A stretch of 64,000 nt of DNA. Source: Paenibacillus lupini (lineage in GTDB: Bacteria > Bacillota > Bacilli > Paenibacillales > Paenibacillaceae). Shown here one piece after another: positions 15,904 to 24,882 of the stretch (position 1 is its first letter; every line of letters starts with the position of its first letter). Location of the stretch: assembly GCF_011761355.1 (NCBI RefSeq), contig NZ_JAASRW010000003.1:333188-397187 (forward strand), read 5' to 3'. Made by a program: the position numbers and the translations under genes. A model generated the notes under the pieces. That model did no database searches, was not told the origin of the DNA, and was given only the letters and a program-made list of their open reading frames with translations.

Positions 15904-17679
15904 ATGGGGGAAAACATTCGTTTTGGCGGCAGATTCGTCATTGAAGACGCTTTGCCGTCCGCAACGGTGACGCCGGAGGATTTCAATGAAGAGCAGCGGA
16001 TGATGGCGGATGCGGCACAGCAGTTTATGGAGGGAGAGATTTTCCCGGTTGATGAACAGCTTGAAGGCTTAGATTATGAACTAACCGTGAAGCTGATGCG
16101 CCAGGCAGGGGAACTTGGGCTGCTCGGAGCTGATGTACCTGAGGCCTATGGTGGACTTGGGCTCGATAAAGTAAGTACAACACTGCTGTCGGAGACGCTT
16201 GCCCGCGCCTCCTCTTTCGCGCTGTCCGTAGGTGCACATACGGGGATCGGCACGCTGCCGATCGTCTTTTTCGGGACAGCTGCGCAGAAACGCAAATACT
16301 TGCCGAAGCTTGCAACCGGTGAGTTAATTGCAGCCTATTGCTTGACGGAGCCAGCCTCCGGATCGGATGCCTTAGGTGCGAAGACAACAGCTCGGCTGTC
16401 GCCTGACGGCAGTCATTACCTGTTGAACGGTTCCAAGCTTTACATTACAAACGCGGGATTCGCGGATGTGTTTATCGTGTATGCGAAGGTGGATGGGGAG
16501 GCTTTCACCGCGTTTATTGTGGAGCGGGATATGCCGGGGTTCAGTGTTGGTCCCGAAGAGCACAAGATGGGGATCAAAGGCTCATCGACTCGCCCGCTAT
16601 TTTTCGAAGATGTGGCCGTCCCCGTAGAACATGTGCTGGGCGAGATTGGTCAGGGGCACAAGATTGCCTTCAACATTCTGAATATCGGACGGTTCAAGCT
16701 TGGAGCGGGCTGCCTTGGCGGGTCGAAAGAAACGATTGAACTGGCCTCCAAATACGCTAACACGCGAAAACAATTCGGCCGCGCCATATCCTTCTATCCT
16801 CTGATCGGCGCTAAGCTGGCGGATATGAATATCCAGACGTATGTGCTCGAAAGCATGGTGTATCGTACCGCTGGCTGGATTGATGCGATGCTCAGTGCAG
16901 AAGGGGCAGGAGCCGATGCTCCGGATTCTGGCGTGCGGGCTGCGAAAGCGATCAGTGAGTATGCGCTGGAATGCTCAATTATTAAGGTTTTTGCGTCGGA
17001 GACATTGGATTTTGTGGCGGATGAAGGCGTGCAAATTCATGGCGGCTACGGCTATATCAAGGAGTACAAGGTCGAGCGTATTTACCGGGATTCGCGGATT
17101 AACCGGATTTTCGAAGGGACCAACGAGATTAACCGGATGCTGATCCCAGGAACGTTGCTCAAAAAAGCAATGAAAGGCGAGCTTCCACTCCTCGAAAAAG
17201 CGCAAGCCCTGCAGGCGGAGCTGCTTCAACCGATGCCGGTGCCGCCGTTTGATGAGCCGCTGAGTCGTGAGGCGTACCGCGTTGCACAAGGGAAAAAAGC
17301 ATTTCTTGCCGTCGGCGGCCTCGCCGTGCAAAAACTTGGAACTCGTCTGGATCAAGAGCAGGAAGTGCTCTGCTCGCTGTCAGATATCATGATCCAGCTG
17401 TTCGCTGCCGAAAGCGCGCTGCTGCGTACGCAAAAGCTCGTGCAAAGCGGAGCAGAAGCGAAGAACCCGATTCAAATGACTGAAATATTTGTACAGGAGG
17501 CACTGGAGAAAATCGAATCGATAGCGAAGATTGCTCTGGCAGCACTCGCCAAGGGGGATGCCCTGCAAATGCAACTGTCTGTCTTGAAGAAACTGATGCG
17601 TGCTCCGCTGGTGGATACGATTGCCGCTAAGAGAGAAGTTGCCGCACGCGTCATTCGCGGGGAGCAATATATTGTGTAG
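15904..17679 (+). CDS. fadE: Acyl-CoA dehydrogenase (FadE type)
   Basis: This FAD enzyme introduces the trans-2 double bond into acyl-CoA and reduces EtfAB. At 591 residues it has the core acyl-CoA dehydrogenase domain plus the roughly 180-residue C-terminal extension of the B. subtilis FadE (YusJ) type. Visible motifs are AAYCLTEPASGSDA near 147, GGSKETIELASKYANTRKQFG near 275, and QIHGGYGYIKEYKVERIYRDSRINRIFEGTNEIN in shorter blocks near 380. ATG 15904 is preceded by AAAGGAGAG. The acyl-CoA ligase gene follows after 15 nt, indicating an operon fadA-fadE-ligase-thioesterase. Confidence 0.95.
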   Translation: MGENIRFGGRFVIEDALPSATVTPEDFNEEQRMMADAAQQFMEGEIFPVDEQLEGLDYELTVKLMRQAGELGLLGADVPEAYGGLGLDKVSTTLLSETLARASSFALSVGAHTGIGTLPIVFFGTAAQKRKYLPKLATGELIAAYCLTEPASGSDALGAKTTARLSPDGSHYLLNGSKLYITNAGFADVFIVYAKVDGEAFTAFIVERDMPGFSVGPEEHKMGIKGSSTRPLFFEDVAVPVEHVLGEIGQGHKIAFNILNIGRFKLGAGCLGGSKETIELASKYANTRKQFGRAISFYPLIGAKLADMNIQTYVLESMVYRTAGWIDAMLSAEGAGADAPDSGVRAAKAISEYALECSIIKVFASETLDFVADEGVQIHGGYGYIKEYKVERIYRDSRINRIFEGTNEINRMLIPGTLLKKAMKGELPLLEKAQALQAELLQPMPVPPFDEPLSREAYRVAQGKKAFLAVGGLAVQKLGTRLDQEQEVLCSLSDIMIQLFAAESALLRTQKLVQSGAEAKNPIQMTEIFVQEALEKIESIAKIALAALAKGDALQMQLSVLKKLMRAPLVDTIAAKREVAARVIRGEQYIV

Positions 17680-17694
17680 GAGGGGGAACGCCTT

Positions 17695-19935
17695 ATGGAT
17701 CCGTCAAATCCGGAACGCCCGCTTGTACCCGAGGATCGGCAAGAGCCGACCAATTCCACACCTATCGAAACGTCACTTCCGTCACAGCAGGAGGAAGCCG
17801 CAGCCTCGCAGCTCGTAGTAGCAGCGCAGCCAGAAGAAGAGTTATCTGTAATGTTGGAAACAGAAGATCAGCCTGAGCAAGATACCGTACTAGCAGAGGC
17901 AACTTCAGACGAGGAGCCTGCTGAAGCAGGTTTTGAGCAGACTGTCGAGGAGGCTGCCCCAAGCGGGGAGCCTCTCGTTGCTGCTCTTAATGCCGAGGCT
18001 GAACCGCTGTCAGACACAACCGTTGAAGCAACTTCATCTGATGAAATGCAAGAAGCGGAGCCTGCTTCGCACACCGAGGCAAACTCACTCGATGAAACTC
18101 CTGCCGCCCAACTCGTACTAACGTCCGACTCAACCGCCGAAGCATCCTTTTTTGAGGATTCCTCCACGGAAGCCCCAGCAGAAGAAGTCGTCTCATCCGC
18201 GGCTACACCTACGGATGAGCCCGCCGCTGCAGCAGAAATCCCAAAACCATGGCTGCGCCATTATCCGCCGGAGATTCCGGCTACTCTTGATTATCCGAAC
18301 TATGGCATTCCTCAATTTTTGATCAATGCCGTAGAGAAGTATCCGGCTAATGAAGCTGTTCATTTTCTAGGCAAATCCATCACTTACCGCGAGTTATATG
18401 ATCATGTCTGCCGCATCGCCAACGGTCTTATCACTCTTGGTGTGAAGCGGGGAGACCGCGTCGCCATCATGCTGCCGAACTGTCCGCAGGCGGTCATCTC
18501 CTACTATGCTGCTCTAATGGTCGGAGCTGTTGTTGTACAGACGAATCCGCTGTACGTCGAGCGGGAGATTGAGCATCAGCTGTCCGACAGCGGTGCAACG
18601 ACTATTATCACCGTGGATCTGTTCTATGAGCGTCTCGCGCGCGTTCGTGGTGATTTCCCTGAGGCAGGTCCTCTGCCAAACCTTAAGAACGTGATCATTA
18701 CGTCACTTAAGGATGGACTTCCTTTTCCGAAAAACCTGCTCTACCCGCTCAAACAACGCAAAGAAGGCTTCAAAGCAGATATTCCTTATGGCCGCCAAGG
18801 TGTTGTGTCTTACAAAAAGCTGCTTTCCTCCAGCTCTAACTTGCCTGTCATAACGGACATTCACGGCAGCGATCTTGCGCAGCTTCAATATACAGGTGGT
18901 ACGACGGGAACGCCGAAAGGGGTGATGTTAACACACCGGAACCTTGTTGCCAATACGATGCAAATTGCGGCATGGTGCTACAAAGCAAAGGACGGATACG
19001 AAAGATTTCTAGCGGCACTGCCGTTATTCCATGTATTTGGTTTGACCGTCATCATGAATTTCTCGGTGCTGCGCGCATCTTCGCTTATCCTGCTGCCGCG
19101 CTTCGAGACCGAGACTGTACTGGAGACAATCAGCCGGCAGCAGCCCACTATATTTCCCGGTGCTCCAACGATGTATATTGCTCTAATTAATCATAAGAAC
19201 GCAGCAAGCACAGACCTTTCCTCCATTGAAATATGTGTAAGCGGGTCTGCGGCTCTGCCGCTTGAGGTACAGGAGCAGTTCGAGAGGATGACGGGTGGCA
19301 AGCTGATTGAAGGTTATGGTCTGACGGAGGCTTCACCTGTCACGCATAGTAATCTGCTCTGGGGCAAACGCAAAATCGGTACGATTGGCTTTCCGTTCCC
19401 GGACACGGAAGCAGCAATCTTCAGCCCGGAAGGCAAGCCTCTCCCTATACGGGAGGTTGGGGAGATTGTTGTAAGGGGACCGCAGGTGATGAAAGGTTAT
19501 TGGAACAATCCCGAGGAATCCGCCATTGTGCTGCGCGATGGCTGGCTGCATACCGGCGATCTTGGTTATATGGATGAGGATGGTTTTTTTACAATCGTAG
19601 ATCGCATTAAAGATATCATTATCGCAGGCGGCTTCAACATTTATCCGCGTGAGATTGAAGAAGTGCTGTATGAGCATCCGGCGGTGATGGAAGCCTCTGT
19701 TCTGGGAGTCAAAGATCCATATCGGGGCGAAACCGTGAAGGCATACATTGTGCTGAAAAAAGGTTCCTACACCTCGGCTGCTCAGCTGGATGTCTGGTGC
19801 AGACAACGGCTTGCTGCGTTTAAGGTGCCTCACCTGTATGAATTCAGGGAGTCGCTTCCGAAGACAATGATCGGCAAAGTATTAAGGCGCAAGCTGCTTG
19901 AAGAGCTGGAAAAGGAAAAGGAACAGGAACAGTAA
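17695..19935 (+). CDS. lcfA: Long-chain fatty acid-CoA ligase with long acidic N-terminal extension
   Basis: The ligase activates fatty acids to acyl-CoA with ATP. Its core starts at about residue 184 (KPWLRHYPPEIP) and shows the AMP-binding P-loop YTGGTTGTPKG, GYGLTEASP, and the GWLHTGDLGYMDEDG and DRIKDIIIAGGFNIYP motifs. The first roughly 183 residues are unusual: rich in Glu, Ala, Ser, Thr and Pro, repetitive and strongly acidic, so probably disordered. The start is supported by AGGAGGGGG 10-14 nt before ATG 17695, and base composition is continuous, so the tail appears to be translated. B. subtilis LcfA lacks such a tail. A role in localisation or partner binding is a guess. Confidence 0.93.
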   Translation: MDPSNPERPLVPEDRQEPTNSTPIETSLPSQQEEAAASQLVVAAQPEEELSVMLETEDQPEQDTVLAEATSDEEPAEAGFEQTVEEAAPSGEPLVAALNAEAEPLSDTTVEATSSDEMQEAEPASHTEANSLDETPAAQLVLTSDSTAEASFFEDSSTEAPAEEVVSSAATPTDEPAAAAEIPKPWLRHYPPEIPATLDYPNYGIPQFLINAVEKYPANEAVHFLGKSITYRELYDHVCRIANGLITLGVKRGDRVAIMLPNCPQAVISYYAALMVGAVVVQTNPLYVEREIEHQLSDSGATTIITVDLFYERLARVRGDFPEAGPLPNLKNVIITSLKDGLPFPKNLLYPLKQRKEGFKADIPYGRQGVVSYKKLLSSSSNLPVITDIHGSDLAQLQYTGGTTGTPKGVMLTHRNLVANTMQIAAWCYKAKDGYERFLAALPLFHVFGLTVIMNFSVLRASSLILLPRFETETVLETISRQQPTIFPGAPTMYIALINHKNAASTDLSSIEICVSGSAALPLEVQEQFERMTGGKLIEGYGLTEASPVTHSNLLWGKRKIGTIGFPFPDTEAAIFSPEGKPLPIREVGEIVVRGPQVMKGYWNNPEESAIVLRDGWLHTGDLGYMDEDGFFTIVDRIKDIIIAGGFNIYPREIEEVLYEHPAVMEASVLGVKDPYRGETVKAYIVLKKGSYTSAAQLDVWCRQRLAAFKVPHLYEFRESLPKTMIGKVLRRKLLEELEKEKEQEQ

Positions 19936-19957
19936 TAGTAAAGGCGGTGAGCGAGGC

Positions 19958-20389
19958 GTGTCGGAGGATTTTGTCGTGAAGCAGGCGGACATCGAGGAGC
20001 ACTTGGCAAGACTGGAGGAGCTGGCTCGTGGAACCTTCTGGAGTGAGCTTGGCTGTGAAGTCGTATATGCAAATGCTGAAAAAGCGGCGATCCGTCTGCA
20101 CGCAGAGCAGCGTCATCTGAATTTGATTGGGATCGTGCATGGCGGAGTGTTAATGTCTATGCTGGATAATGCGATGGGGCTGGTGGTAATGGTCGCTTGT
20201 CGGGAGAAGACGGTAACCGCCCAGCTCAATACGCATTTTTTGGAGAGTTCAAGAAGTGGGATTCTGGTGTGTGAAGCCGAGATTATACATCGCATCGGCA
20301 GGACCATTACGCTTCAAGCAACGGTGAAAGATGAGGACGAAAAATTTATCGCATGGGGCAGCGGTTCTTACCGAATTGTATCGAGGTAA
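19958..20389 (+). CDS. PaaI/YdiI-type hotdog thioesterase
   Basis: This 143-residue hotdog-fold protein probably hydrolyses acyl-CoA. The family motif is present as GIVHGGVLMSMLDNAMG, with VTAQLNTHFLESSRSG and the C-terminal ATVKDEDEKFIAWGSGSY strand. GTG 19958 follows AAGGCGGTGA and is preferred to an ATG inside the ligase gene at 19898. The gene begins 22 nt after the ligase stop and completes the fad operon, where it may relieve build-up of stalled acyl-CoA. Substrate is not known. Confidence 0.88.
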   Translation: MSEDFVVKQADIEEHLARLEELARGTFWSELGCEVVYANAEKAAIRLHAEQRHLNLIGIVHGGVLMSMLDNAMGLVVMVACREKTVTAQLNTHFLESSRSGILVCEAEIIHRIGRTITLQATVKDEDEKFIAWGSGSYRIVSR

Positions 20390-20536
20390 CACGGAAATAG
20401 TCTGATAGTCCGAGTTGCTGTCGAGCGGCTGCTTCGATATAATATATCCTATATATGGAAGAAAATTTTATGGGCGAATGAACTGTAACGAAAGCATCGA
20501 TTTGCCGATAAATATAAGAAGAGAGGAGGCGGGAAA

Positions 20537-20734
20537 ATGGTCGACGGTTGGATTACGGCAGTTGTGTTGATATTCGGTATTGCAGTTGCATTGATCGGTG
20601 TTTTTGCTTATTTACGAATGTTTAATAGAAACGAGACGCATCATTCACCTACAGACATCCCGCCTCCAACACCCGTGAAACCGGCTCCTACAGAGGAAGT
20701 AGTCCCTGCTGTGAAGCCGCCCGGGGAGAGCTGA
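20537..20734 (+). CDS. Small single-pass membrane protein
   Basis: A 65-residue protein with one N-terminal transmembrane helix (residues about 5-27, ITAVVLIFGIAVALIGVFAY) followed by a proline-rich tail (PPPTPVKPAPTEE...). It has a strong GAGGAGG before ATG 20537. No family was recognised. It stands alone between the fad operon and a small cytosolic protein. It is probably real because of its ribosome binding site and protein-like composition. Confidence 0.6.
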   Translation: MVDGWITAVVLIFGIAVALIGVFAYLRMFNRNETHHSPTDIPPPTPVKPAPTEEVVPAVKPPGES

Positions 20735-20763
20735 AGGTAAGGATTGGATTAATATTTGTTTAT

Positions 20764-20791
20764 TTTACAATCTTGCCCGAAATGTTATAAT
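20764..20791 (+). promoter_or_regulatory. Sigma-A promoter upstream of the 62-aa protein
   Basis: TTTACA (20764-20769), a 16-nt spacer and TATAAT (20786-20791). The transcript would have an untranslated leader of about 130 nt before 20932. I see GC-rich stretches but no recognisable riboswitch there. Confidence 0.6.
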
Positions 20792-20931
20792 AGTAAGAAA
20801 AATGCAAACATTGTGACTCATTGACCATGGAGTTGCCTGCACCGAATGGGGGTAATTGCGGTGTAAGTGCCGCATCCGTTCTCGGATTTGTTGTTTAGGA
20901 CGACCATCCAACGTATAGGGGAGGAGATTTC

Positions 20932-21120
20932 ATGGCGAAGCATAGCCAGAATGAGGTCAAGGAAAGCCTGAAGGAACTCACGAGAATTTTTCAACCTAAG
21001 GACCCGCGTAAGTTTGTAAAGGATTATATCCGGAAGTACAGAATTACGGGTGGTTACGAGGATGAATTAACAATTTTAGTGGAAGACGAGATGGGTAAGA
21101 TAAACTCCTCGGTCAGTTGA
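20932..21120 (+). CDS. Small cytosolic hypothetical protein (62 aa)
   Basis: A charged, helical small protein (KESLKELTRIFQP, RKFVKDYIRKYRI, DELTILVEDEMGKI) with no signal or membrane segment. GGGGAGGAG lies 7 nt before ATG, a clear promoter lies upstream, and a strong terminator lies 13 nt downstream, so it is a monocistronic unit. I do not recognise a domain. Confidence 0.7.
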   Translation: MAKHSQNEVKESLKELTRIFQPKDPRKFVKDYIRKYRITGGYEDELTILVEDEMGKINSSVS

Positions 21121-21133
21121 GTGACGTAAAGAT

Positions 21134-21172
21134 GGCTTTGCATCTGTGGCATACAGATGCAAAGCCTTTTTT
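21134..21172 (+). terminator. Intrinsic terminator after the 62-aa protein gene
   Basis: A perfect 14-bp stem GGCTTTGCATCTGT / ACAGATGCAAAGCC with a 5-nt loop and TTTTTT. Confidence 0.95.
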
Positions 21173-21314
21173 GTGCTTGGAAAATGTAATTCTTTTGTAA
21201 GGATTTGATAATGCTTTTGCAAGGAGCTCGTTCTTGGATGGTTAGTTTTGTCCGCTAAGCTAGTTCTCGTAGGCAAGTTAAGGGCGAAACGAACACTTCG
21301 AGGGAGAGATGATA

Positions 21315-21566
21315 ATGAAGAAAACACTATGGAGTACCTTAATTATTGGAGGAATGCTGCTGATCAGTGCTTGTAACTCCAATAACAACAACGAAATGAA
21401 GAACGACAAGCCGGCGACGGAAATGAATGACGACAAGATGATGAATGACGATAAAGCTATGAATGATGACAAGATGATGGATGATGAGAAAGCTATGAAC
21501 GACGACAAAATGATGAACGACGATAAAGCGATGAACGACGACAAGATGATGGATGACAGCAAATAG
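21315..21566 (+). CDS. Lipoprotein with (M-x-N/D-D-D-K) six-residue tandem repeats
   Basis: The 83-residue product has a lipoprotein signal (KKTLWSTLIIGGMLLISAC, lipobox LISAC), so the mature Cys would be anchored to the outer face of the membrane. The rest is low complexity: after an Asn run, about eight six-residue units (MNDDKM, MNDDKA, MDDEKA) run to the end. These give alternating Met, acidic and Lys residues and suggest a flexible or metal-binding tail. ATG 21315 has better spacing from GAGGGAGAG than ATG 21309. It lies upstream of a two-component system but no terminator is seen between them. Unit number probably varies between strains. Confidence 0.75.
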   Translation: MKKTLWSTLIIGGMLLISACNSNNNNEMKNDKPATEMNDDKMMNDDKAMNDDKMMDDEKAMNDDKMMNDDKAMNDDKMMDDSK

Positions 21567-21694
21567 GTCCAGTAAGCAAGTCCTTCGCCTTGCCAGGCGG
21601 GGGATTGTTCTGCATTAAGGAGGAAAGTCGTATCCGGGACGAACAGGTCGTATAATAGAATGAACTAGTACTACTTTTGACGGGAGGACATAAG

Positions 21695-22441
21695 ATGGGC
21701 GCATGTATTGTTGTCGCGGACGATGAACGGAATATAACGGACGTGTGCCGACGGTATCTGGAGCGGGAGGGCAATACGGTATGGGTTGCTGAGAACGGGG
21801 AAGAAGCACTCCGATTATGGCGAGAGCATCGCCCGGACTTGCTTGTCCTCGACCTGATGATGCCGAAGGTAGACGGACTTGAAGTCTGTGATACGATCCG
21901 GCAGACAGATGATACGCCTATTATTATACTGACAGCCCGCGGAGAGGAAGCGGACCGGCTGCTTGGTCTGACGATGGGCGCCGACGATTATATGACAAAG
22001 CCTTTCAGCCCGAGGGAGCTTGTGCTTCGGGTCAATAATATTTTACGAAGAATGGGCTGGAAGAACGATGCTGCGGTCGGTGAACGGGATGTTGGCAGCA
22101 AAGCTTTGGAAGAAGCCGAAGGCGAGAAGGCTATCCATTATGAAGGATTATCGATCTTTCCGCAGGAGAGAAGAGTCACTGTGCAGCAAGCGGATATTGA
22201 GCTGACAGTCACGGAATTTGACCTTCTCTATTTATTAGCTACATATCCGGGAAAAGTATTCTCGCGCAGCCAACTGTTGAACCAGGTGTGGGACATCGCG
22301 TATGACGGCGATACGACGACTGTGACCGTTCATGTCCGGCGTCTGCGGGAGAAGATTGAACCAAATCCGTCTGATCCGAGGTGGATCAAGACGGTGTGGG
22401 GCATCGGGTACAAGCTCGATAGTAAGGGGATTGCACCATGA
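21695..22441 (+). CDS. OmpR/PhoB-family response regulator
   Basis: The receiver domain shows VVADDERN, phospho-acceptor Asp in LLVLDLMMPKVDG near residue 51, and the Lys of YMTKPFSPREL near 102. A C-terminal winged helix ends with VTVHVRRLREKIEPNPSDPRWIKTVWGIGYKL in shorter conserved blocks. ATG 21695 follows GGGAGG and is preferred over 21677. The stop overlaps the kinase start (ATGA), so the two are translationally coupled. The molybdoenzyme gene that follows is the likely target or partner, by position only. Confidence 0.94.
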   Translation: MGACIVVADDERNITDVCRRYLEREGNTVWVAENGEEALRLWREHRPDLLVLDLMMPKVDGLEVCDTIRQTDDTPIIILTARGEEADRLLGLTMGADDYMTKPFSPRELVLRVNNILRRMGWKNDAAVGERDVGSKALEEAEGEKAIHYEGLSIFPQERRVTVQQADIELTVTEFDLLYLLATYPGKVFSRSQLLNQVWDIAYDGDTTTVTVHVRRLREKIEPNPSDPRWIKTVWGIGYKLDSKGIAP

Positions 22442-23487
22442 AGCTCCGCTCCTATCTGCTGCTAGCGAACACAATTAGTATCGCTTTTATTATTATTCTG
22501 CTGCTTGTTTTCTTTCAATATATGCTTGTGACGCGGGAACAGCTGATTTGGCTTGGTATTGCCACAGTTGGGGCAGGTATCGTCTCGGCGCTGTTATTCT
22601 ACTTGCTCGTTCGCCCGCTAGAAGCATCGGTTCGAAGAGTGAGTGAGGGTGCGGCGCGGATTGCTGCAGGTGATTTAGAGGCAAGAGTTGAGAATACCGG
22701 CTTGACGGAGTTTAAGCTGCTTGCTGACCAGTTCAATACAATGGGAACCAATCTGGAGCAAAGCTTTCGTCAGGTGAAAACAGCAGAAGCAGCTCAGCGT
22801 GAGCTTGTTGCGAATATGGCACATGATCTGCGTACGCCTCTCGCTTCCATGCAATCTTACGCAGAGGCGCTGGAGGATGGCGTGATTCAGGACGAAGCAA
22901 CGTATCGCCGTTATGTGACGACAATTCGTTCGGAGACAGTTAGGCTCAGCGAGCTTATACAAGATTTGTTTGAGCTCTCGACGCTGGATGCTGGGGCGAG
23001 GAGCAGAGAGGAAAGTCAGCCGGCGGTAGTAGAGGATGTTCTGCTAGAGCTGCATCCGAGATTTTCGCTTCAGCTTGAGGCGAAAGAGCTTCAACTGAGG
23101 GTAAGATTGCCTGATCGATCACTTCGAGTGAATATGCTGGCGAGACATCTTCAACGTGTACTGCAAAATCTGATCGAAAATGCGGTTCGTTATTCCCCTC
23201 AGGAAGGGATCATCGTCATTGCAGCTGAAGAGCTTGAGGGAGAACTCATTCGAATATCCGTCATCGACGAAGGAGCGGGTATTGCGGAAGCGGAACGCGA
23301 ACGGATCTTTGAACGATTTTATCGAACGGATCGCTCTCGAAGTCGTCAAGGCGGCGGGGCTGGAATCGGGTTGTCGATTGCCAAGCTGCTGGTCGAGCAA
23401 TATGGCGGACGTATTGGCGTAGAGCAGGCGGAAGGGCAAGGAAGTCGGTTCTGGTTCACCGTGCAGGAAGTGAAGATGGTCCAATAA
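22438..23487 (+). CDS. Membrane sensor histidine kinase
   Basis: The 349-residue kinase has two closely spaced membrane helices in the first 60 residues with almost no extracellular loop, so it probably senses something in the membrane or cytosol. A HAMP domain follows (PLEASVRRVSEGAARIAAGDLEA, in part), then the H-box MAHDLRTPLASMQSYAEAL with the phospho-His near residue 130. The ATPase has N-box NLIENAVRYSP, DEGAGI and the G2 region GGGAGIGLSIAK. It overlaps the response regulator gene by 4 nt and precedes the molybdoenzyme by 12 nt. Confidence 0.94.
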   Translation: MKLRSYLLLANTISIAFIIILLLVFFQYMLVTREQLIWLGIATVGAGIVSALLFYLLVRPLEASVRRVSEGAARIAAGDLEARVENTGLTEFKLLADQFNTMGTNLEQSFRQVKTAEAAQRELVANMAHDLRTPLASMQSYAEALEDGVIQDEATYRRYVTTIRSETVRLSELIQDLFELSTLDAGARSREESQPAVVEDVLLELHPRFSLQLEAKELQLRVRLPDRSLRVNMLARHLQRVLQNLIENAVRYSPQEGIIVIAAEELEGELIRISVIDEGAGIAEAERERIFERFYRTDRSRSRQGGGAGIGLSIAKLLVEQYGGRIGVEQAEGQGSRFWFTVQEVKMVQ

Positions 23488-23499
23488 GGAGGAAGACGA

Positions 23500-24753
23500 G
23501 TGGGCGAGTTGTTGAAGCGGCTGCGTAAAGGGTTTGGCAGGAAGCTGGTTGTACTGCACACGATAAACGGCTGGATTGTCGTAATCCTGGCATTGTCCGG
23601 CGTCATGCTGTTCATGAATTACTGGCGGGGTACGCTTGGAGAAGGCCGGGTGTGGTTGAAAGAGCTTCATATTATCGTAGGACTGCTCTCTCTGGCACCG
23701 GTCATCTTCTATCTCCTGCTCGCGGCCAAGCACTGGAAGCAGCTCAAGGGTAAGCCTTGGCAGAAATTTAATGTATTTGTTGTGCTTGGTCTACTGGTTG
23801 GATGGTTGATCTCAGGCTTACTGCTGTGGCAGTTCCGTACGGTTGGTCCGTGGTGGTCCAACCATGCTCTGACGGTTCATGATCTATTGACCTGGGTCGG
23901 GCTTCCTTACATCATTTATCATTCGATTACGAGAGCCAAATGGCTGAAGGAGCCAAACCGCCGGACCGTGCGGATAGAGCGAGAGGTAAAAGAAGGTGGA
24001 GCAGCAGTCATTCATCCTGCGGCAAGCCCGCAATCGTTTTTATCCCGGCGAGCTTTCGTAAAATGGGCAGTAGGCGGGGGCATTGCGATAGCGGTGGGGC
24101 CGTCTTTTCTCAAATGGACCGTGAATACGCTTGGGGTTAGCATCGGCAGCCCATCCTATGATGAGATTGTGACGAGGGATGGCAATCAAATGGTTCCTCT
24201 TCCGCAGCCAATGCCTGCATCTGCCCCTCCGGTGGGTGGGGGAGCGAAAGGAGATTTTCGCATCTACTCGGTGACACCAATTCCGTCATTCTCGAATGCG
24301 ACATGGTCCTTCAAGATTGACGGTCTTGTCGACAAGCCGATGACATGGAACTGGGAGCAGTTCGTGAAGCTGACCCGGAAGGTACAGGTGAGTGATTTTC
24401 ACTGTGTGACGGGCTGGTCCGTATACAAAAACACATGGGAAGGCATTCCGCTGAAGCAGTTCCTTCAAGAGGCGGGGGTTAAAACTAACGCGAAGACGGT
24501 TAAGTTTTACTCCGGAGATGGCGTATATACCGATTCGCTCACGCTTGAACAGGCGCAGATGGACGACATTATGGTCGCGGTGCTGCATGACGGCAACCTG
24601 ATTCCGAATGATCTTGGCGGACCAGTCCGGTTGATCGTACCGAAGATGTACGCGTACAAGTCGGTGAAGTGGCTGAACCGAATCGAGCTGATCGACAAGG
24701 ATCATGTGGGGTATTGGGAAGAGCGAGGATATGATATTGATGCTTGGGTGTAA
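23500..24753 (+). CDS. Membrane-anchored molybdopterin-dependent oxidoreductase (sulfite-oxidase fold)
   Basis: A 417-residue fusion. The N-terminal 160 residues form about four membrane helices of cytochrome b561 / ferric-reductase style with several His. At residues about 182-200 there is a twin-arginine-like segment (SRRAFVKWAVGGG with a hydrophobic run). From about residue 245 the Oxidored_molyb domain begins, with DFHCVTGWSVYKNTWEGI giving the Moco-binding Cys302. It should carry out a redox reaction on the outer membrane face, passing electrons to quinone through the membrane part. The start is GTG 23500 after AAGGAGG. It is in an operon with the two-component system. Substrate is unknown. 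Confidence 0.88.
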   Translation: MGELLKRLRKGFGRKLVVLHTINGWIVVILALSGVMLFMNYWRGTLGEGRVWLKELHIIVGLLSLAPVIFYLLLAAKHWKQLKGKPWQKFNVFVVLGLLVGWLISGLLLWQFRTVGPWWSNHALTVHDLLTWVGLPYIIYHSITRAKWLKEPNRRTVRIEREVKEGGAAVIHPAASPQSFLSRRAFVKWAVGGGIAIAVGPSFLKWTVNTLGVSIGSPSYDEIVTRDGNQMVPLPQPMPASAPPVGGGAKGDFRIYSVTPIPSFSNATWSFKIDGLVDKPMTWNWEQFVKLTRKVQVSDFHCVTGWSVYKNTWEGIPLKQFLQEAGVKTNAKTVKFYSGDGVYTDSLTLEQAQMDDIMVAVLHDGNLIPNDLGGPVRLIVPKMYAYKSVKWLNRIELIDKDHVGYWEERGYDIDAWV

Positions 24754-24882
24754 GAATATCTTGAAACAAGGTGTACTAAAATAGACGCTTTGCTCAGGGG
24801 CAAATATCGTGCCATGACGGTTGACCATCCAATACACTGTTAACCAGGGCAGTTAAGTTTGGATGGCAGGAGGAATGGCGCT

